A stretch of 10,916 nt of DNA from JBFKOL01 sp041628815 (GTDB taxonomy: Bacteria; Bacteroidota; Bacteroidia; Chitinophagales; Saprospiraceae). The translations under genes were made by a program, and so were the position numbers. Below are positions 7,750-10,916 of this stretch, piece after piece; position 1 is the first letter of the stretch; every line of letters begins with the position of its first letter. The stretch spans positions 1 through 10,916 of the forward strand of contig JBFKOL010000122.1 of assembly GCA_041628815.1 (NCBI GenBank), given 5' to 3'. A model generated the notes under the pieces. That model searched no databases. It saw only the letters and a list, made by a program, of their open reading frames with translations, and had not been told where the DNA came from.

Positions 7750-8757
7750 TTAAATACCTGCAAGTAACCTGCCAAACAGGTCGGCACCCGTTATGATTTT
7801 CTTTTTGTCCTTTTGCCAGAACAAGGCGATATCGCGATCTATGGGCATATCCGAATGATCGAGAACTTCTTTCTTGAACCTTAGTATCAAATCGCCCAAA
7901 TTGACGGAATCGTCTCTGATAACAATCGGGGCATGGGTATACTTTTTTATTGAGGAACCGGGTGGATCCTCATACAGCGATCGGATGAATCCGTCCGCAT
8001 CGAGGACAGCCTTTGGATTGTCATTTTCATCGGTAAAAATGATCCACTTTTCGCCCGACCGGTTGATGTTCCTGACAAAGTCATCTTGCAGCGATAACGG
8101 GTGCTCAGGGTACTGCAGCCTTCCATCCTTTGAAGACAGACGGATCACGCTTTCCATATTGACAGGTTCACCTTCTTGGGAAACGCTTATGTCATCAATA
8201 TTGAGAAAATTGATGGCGCCGATTCCTTCGACTGTGTCAATTTCGCTTCCGCGGTCCTCAATGTGCTTGGCAAGGAACATTTCAATATTGGTTTCAGAAA
8301 AAAACTGCTTTGTCTCTTTGCCCAACCACTTGTCCAATAGCAAGGCGCACGGTTTTGCCACGGGGAATAGCAGAAATTGATAGAATCTCAGCACGGGTGC
8401 AAGAAGGGAAGCCATCTTCAGGGCGTTGCGTGAAAAATAAGCCTGGGGAATGATCTCGCCAAAAAATGTGATCAGGACAGTGGAAAAAACAAAAGACAAC
8501 AGACCTGTCATGACGGATTCTGACAACAAAGTAAGAAGGACATTGATACCGACATTTCCCCAAAGAATGGTCGTAAGAAGAAAATTGGAGTCTTTTCTCA
8601 TCTCCAGGACTTTAGCAGATCCCGGACTCTTGGAGGATTCGGCTTCAATTTCCAACCTTAACCTTGTCAGGCTGAAAAATGCCAGGTTCAGCCCCGAAAA
8701 TATGGCCGATTGTGAAATACAAAATGCTATGCTTAGCCAGGTGAATGTTTCGTTCAT
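7750..8757 (-). CDS. CNNM/DUF21 membrane protein with degenerate CBS-like tail
   Basis: This is an inner-membrane protein of the CNNM (DUF21) family, whose members are linked to Mg2+ or divalent-cation transport or its control. The 335 residues include hydrophobic helices at about 8-30, 58-80, 83-104 and 118-142. Signature sites are FSGLNLAFFSLTRLRLE (20-36), GNVGINVLL (67-75) and FGEIIPQAYFSR (99-110). After the membrane domain come the linker VEGIGAINFLNIDDI (176-190), where family members carry the helix leading into the CBS pair, and two weak CBS-like repeats, of which WIIFTDENDNPKAVLD (238-253) is the clearest. The usual C-terminal CorC/HlyC domain is absent, making it shorter than the 420-450 residues of full CorC-like or GldE proteins, so I do not call it gldE. 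The ATG at 8757 sits right before the first membrane helix and looks right. It is the upstream gene of the pair with the barrel protein. Confidence 0.9.
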   Translation of the reverse strand: MNETFTWLSIAFCISQSAIFSGLNLAFFSLTRLRLEIEAESSKSPGSAKVLEMRKDSNFLLTTILWGNVGINVLLTLLSESVMTGLLSFVFSTVLITFFGEIIPQAYFSRNALKMASLLAPVLRFYQFLLFPVAKPCALLLDKWLGKETKQFFSETNIEMFLAKHIEDRGSEIDTVEGIGAINFLNIDDISVSQEGEPVNMESVIRLSSKDGRLQYPEHPLSLQDDFVRNINRSGEKWIIFTDENDNPKAVLDADGFIRSLYEDPPGSSIKKYTHAPIVIRDDSVNLGDLILRFKKEVLDHSDMPIDRDIALFWQKDKKKIITGADLFGRLLAGI

Positions 8758-9064
8758 TAATGTACAATTAAAGAATCAATGTTACTGGTTCGATTCTGAG
8801 TGCAAAGAAGGATGAATTCTTTTGTATCTCATTAATCTCTGCTCTTCATTGTAAAAATACAATGAAGATATTGGCGTTATTCTAACCTGCGATGGTATGT
8901 CGCCGGTCGGATGAATGCAGCGCTTATGATCGGGTATATTGATTATTTTGGCACCAGGAACACAATTCGGCCAATAAAACAAAAAATTCTTTCCGATCAG
9001 TCTCATTGAAAATTACCCCATTATAGGCATTTGAATCGAGTGCTGTTAGGGCCTCGATGAGATT
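8758..9064. other. Divergent intergenic region
   Basis: This 307-bp stretch separates the CNNM gene (minus) from the cytochrome-sugar dehydrogenase gene (plus), so it should hold promoters for both. I find no convincing TTTG/TAnnTTTG promoter on either strand. The one clear structure is the perfect inverted repeat at 8843-8868. A 74-codon reverse frame (8782-9006) exists but has no supporting evidence. If the dehydrogenase starts at an internal ATG (9086 or 9116), the region is correspondingly longer. Confidence 0.6.
8843..8868. repeat. Perfect 11-bp inverted repeat with AAAA spacer
   Basis: TCTTCATTGTA (8843-8853) and TACAATGAAGA (8858-8868) are exact reverse complements separated by AAAA. 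The repeat lies 85 bp upstream of the CNNM start and about 196 bp upstream of the dehydrogenase start. It could be a dimeric-regulator operator for one or both divergent genes, or an RNA hairpin in a leader. The low GC content of the arms and the lack of a T-run argue against a terminator. Confidence 0.6.
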
Positions 9065-10570
9065 ATGCCGGCAGTATTATTCAGGATGGAATCATTATTC
9101 AACTTTTTAGAGAATATGTTAGTGAAAAATCTACAAAACCGTTCCAATAGATTCAGGAGCATTATTACCGGGGTATCCTGTAATGCCTTGTTCATCATTT
9201 TACTCCTTCATGCTTGTTCATTCAGTTTTTATCCCGATAGTAATCATCCGGGTGAAAAGATATATGCAGAGTATTGTGCCGATTGTCACGGTCGTGATTT
9301 GGAATCCTTTGCAAGCTGGGAATGGACCTATGGAAAATCCAGGGAGGCTGTTATAGAATCGGTGATGAATGGCAGGGATTACGGTGCCATGCCAGCTTTC
9401 GGGGAGTCCCTGGATGGTGAAAAATTAAACGATCTCGTGGATTACATGTTGGGTGGTATCAAGGCTTTGGAGGACAACCCTCCGGCACCGAAAATAATAC
9501 CAGCTTCCAGGACGTACAAATCGCGTGAATTGTCATTCAACCTGGAAATCCTTGTGGACGATATGGACATTCCGTGGGGATTGGCGTTTTTGCCGGATGA
9601 CAGGATCCTTGTTACCGAAAAAAGTGGACGTTTGTTTCTGGTAGATAAGGACCGCACCAAAAAAGAGATTTTCCAAGTACCAGAGGTCAACCCTGGAGGC
9701 CAGGGAGGGCTGATGGATGTAGCGCTTCACCCCGATTATGCTTCTAACGGATGGATTTACCTTTCCTATTCAAAGGTACAAAACAAGGAGGGCAGGTCCG
9801 GCAACACCACAGCGGTAGCGCGTTACCGGTTGAAGAGCAATGTCCTGGCAGACGAGGAGATCATTTTCGAGGCCCAGCCCTATAGCCGTACCCGCCATCA
9901 TTACGGTTCCAGGCTCCTCTTTGACCGCGACGGCTATCTTTTTATCACCATCGGTGACCGTGGTGCAAGAGATGTCAATCCACAGCGTATCGACTTATAT
10001 CCCGGCAAGGTACATCGTCTCCATGACGATGGCTCGATACCGTCTGACAATCCTTTTGCCGAAATGGACGATGCCGTACAAAGTATTTGGTCTTATGGTC
10101 ATCGCAACGCCCAAGGCATGGCTTTGGAACCATCGACGGGGCAAGTTTGGGTACACGAACATGGGCCACGTGGTGGAGATGAATTGAATAGGGTGCAGAA
10201 GGCCAAGAATTACGGTTGGCCCATAGTCTCTTACGGTATCAATTACAATGGTACCCGGTTCACGGACCGCACCGAGGCACCAGAATTCGAATCACCAATC
10301 CATTATTGGGTGCCATCTATAGCCCCCAGTGGAATGACTTTTGTCGATGGGGATGTGTATCCTGGCTGGGAAGGCGATTTACTGCTGGGTTCTCTGAAGT
10401 TTGAATACCTGCATTTCTGTGAAATGGACAAGGGCAAAGTCACTGGCGAACAACGTCTAATGGAAGGCATTGGGCGGGTAAGAGATGTAAAGCAAGCGCC
10501 CGACGGATACATTTATGTGACGGTTGAAAATCCCGGAAGGGTCTATCGCATTGTTCCCGAACGACAATAA
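9065..10570 (+). CDS. Cytochrome c–PQQ-dependent aldose sugar dehydrogenase fusion lipoprotein
   Basis: This product likely oxidises aldose sugars to lactones outside the cytoplasm with PQQ as cofactor, handing electrons to its own heme c. From ATG 9065 it has 501 residues; ATGs at 9086 and 9116 give shorter, more plausible leaders, and all lead to a hydrophobic stretch (41-50) ending in LLHAC with Cys51, a probable lipidation site. The cytochrome domain follows: heme motif CADCH (71-75) and likely axial Met109 in GAMPAFG. The GSDH/YliI-type six-bladed propeller runs from about 158 to the end: DIPWGLAFLPD (168-178), GQGGLMDVALHP (212-223), RHHYGSR (277-283), in which His279 aligns with the catalytic base His144 of Acinetobacter sGDH, then GDRGARD (297-303), DGSIPSDNPF (322-331), GHRNAQG (345-351), EHGPRGGDELN (365-375) and NYGWP (382-386). 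No PQQ biosynthesis genes are nearby. It appears to be a single-gene unit. Confidence 0.93.
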   Translation: MPAVLFRMESLFNFLENMLVKNLQNRSNRFRSIITGVSCNALFIILLLHACSFSFYPDSNHPGEKIYAEYCADCHGRDLESFASWEWTYGKSREAVIESVMNGRDYGAMPAFGESLDGEKLNDLVDYMLGGIKALEDNPPAPKIIPASRTYKSRELSFNLEILVDDMDIPWGLAFLPDDRILVTEKSGRLFLVDKDRTKKEIFQVPEVNPGGQGGLMDVALHPDYASNGWIYLSYSKVQNKEGRSGNTTAVARYRLKSNVLADEEIIFEAQPYSRTRHHYGSRLLFDRDGYLFITIGDRGARDVNPQRIDLYPGKVHRLHDDGSIPSDNPFAEMDDAVQSIWSYGHRNAQGMALEPSTGQVWVHEHGPRGGDELNRVQKAKNYGWPIVSYGINYNGTRFTDRTEAPEFESPIHYWVPSIAPSGMTFVDGDVYPGWEGDLLLGSLKFEYLHFCEMDKGKVTGEQRLMEGIGRVRDVKQAPDGYIYVTVENPGRVYRIVPERQ

Positions 10571-10597
10571 AATACCAGGGTTACAGGAATTCCCGCT

Positions 10598-10619
10598 CTT
10601 TGCACTATACACTTTGCAC
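10598..10619. repeat. Short direct repeat CTTTGCAC, 14-bp period
   Basis: CTTTGCAC occurs at 10598-10605 and 10612-10619, shortly after the stop of the sugar dehydrogenase gene. The repeat is short and may be chance. It is noted because a second pair further on has the same 14-bp spacing. Confidence 0.4.
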
Positions 10620-10659
10620 CCCGCATTCACCTTTTTGCCGTCAACATTAATAATGTGAT

Positions 10660-10684
10660 AAGCTTTGGGTGTAAAGCTTTGGGT
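10660..10684. repeat. Direct repeat AAGCTTTGGGT, 14-bp period, also a hairpin
   Basis: AAGCTTTGGGT occurs at 10660-10670 and 10674-10684. Because AAGCTT is self-complementary, AAGCTTT (10660-10666) can also pair with AAAGCTT (10673-10679) around a 6-base GGGTGT loop. The site lies between convergent genes, so a role in transcript ending or 3' end protection is possible, but no T-run follows on either strand. Confidence 0.45.
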
Positions 10685-10732
10685 TAAAAGTTCAAAGGTG
10701 TTTTGAAAATTAATGCGCAGTTGACCATATCC

Positions 10733-10916
10733 TTAAAGTAAAGAACTGGTAAGTCGCGCAATGGGCTCCATGATACGATTGCGATCACTGCGAGCCGGAA
10801 ACTTTGCAAGGGTGAGTGTTTCGCTTTCTTTTAAATCATCCATGAATTGCTCTTTTAATTCAAGAGCAGTTTCTTCATTATAGACCAAGGCATTGACTTC
10901 GAAATTGGCTATGAAA
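10733..10916 (-). CDS. cls: Cardiolipin synthase, C-terminal end (cut by window edge)
   Basis: Cardiolipin synthases of the phospholipase D superfamily join two phosphatidylglycerol molecules, or transfer a phosphatidyl group, at the inner membrane to make cardiolipin. Only the last 60 residues are inside the window. They begin FIANFEVNALVYNEETA and end ARLTSSLL followed by TAA at 10733. NFEVNA with a following acidic residue and the ALELKEQFMDDL helix are the typical stretch after the second HKD motif in bacterial Cls. The final ARLTSSLL corresponds to the usual RL-x-SPLL ending, with the proline replaced. The HKD motifs themselves lie outside, so catalytic integrity cannot be judged. It is convergent with the sugar dehydrogenase gene. 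Confidence 0.85.
   Translation of the reverse strand, partial: FIANFEVNALVYNEETALELKEQFMDDLKESETLTLAKFPARSDRNRIMEPIARLTSSLL

Noticed and set aside
8782..9006. Reverse-strand 74-codon open frame in the divergent spacer
   Set aside because: It has no recognisable motif, signal peptide or start context, overlaps the perfect inverted repeat, and sits where promoters are expected; it is more likely chance than a gene.
1..10916. Mobile elements, CRISPR, RNA genes, defence or biosynthetic gene clusters
   Set aside because: No transposase, integrase, regularly spaced repeats, tRNA cloverleaf or rRNA sequence was noticed, and the gene content is housekeeping and envelope proteins.

Overview
The window reads like an ordinary chromosomal stretch from a free-living Gram-negative bacterium of the phylum Bacteroidota. 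This is inference from several signs. There are lipoproteins with acidic residues just after the lipobox cysteine, as in Bacteroidota surface-exported lipoproteins. Starts lack clear Shine-Dalgarno sequences. A large Asp-box (sortilin/VPS10-like) secreted protein of a type common in that phylum is present. The one promoter-like site resembles the Bacteroidota TTG/TAnnTTTG pattern. No mobile element, phage gene, CRISPR array, tRNA or rRNA was seen.

Layout. 1-882 (minus) is the N-terminal two thirds of an NADP-type glutamate dehydrogenase, cut by the window edge. 1169-3547 (plus) is a tight three-gene cluster of lipoproteins: two unrecognised (about 329 and 191 aa) and one permuted papain-fold (YiiX/YaeF-like NlpC/P60) hydrolase. 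3686-6814 (plus) is a 1042-residue secreted protein with eleven Asp-box motifs. 6888-8757 (minus) holds two co-directional genes: upstream a CNNM/DUF21 membrane protein with a degenerate CBS-like tail, and downstream a likely outer-membrane beta-barrel. 8758-9064 is a divergent intergenic region carrying a perfect 11-bp inverted repeat. 9065-10570 (plus) encodes a lipoprotein that fuses a cytochrome c domain to a PQQ-dependent aldose sugar dehydrogenase. 10571-10732 is a convergent intergenic region with short repeats. 10733-10916 (minus) is the C-terminus of a cardiolipin synthase, cut by the window edge.

How the genes may work together. Most encode cell-envelope proteins, but only two groups look like transcription units: the three lipoproteins (spacing 10 bp, then a 1-bp overlap) and the CNNM/barrel pair (52 bp apart). 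The cytochrome-sugar dehydrogenase looks self-contained for periplasmic or surface sugar oxidation, passing electrons from PQQ to its own heme. I found no convincing new multi-gene system such as a defence, secretion or biosynthetic island. The least explained parts are the lipoprotein cluster and the CNNM/barrel pairing.
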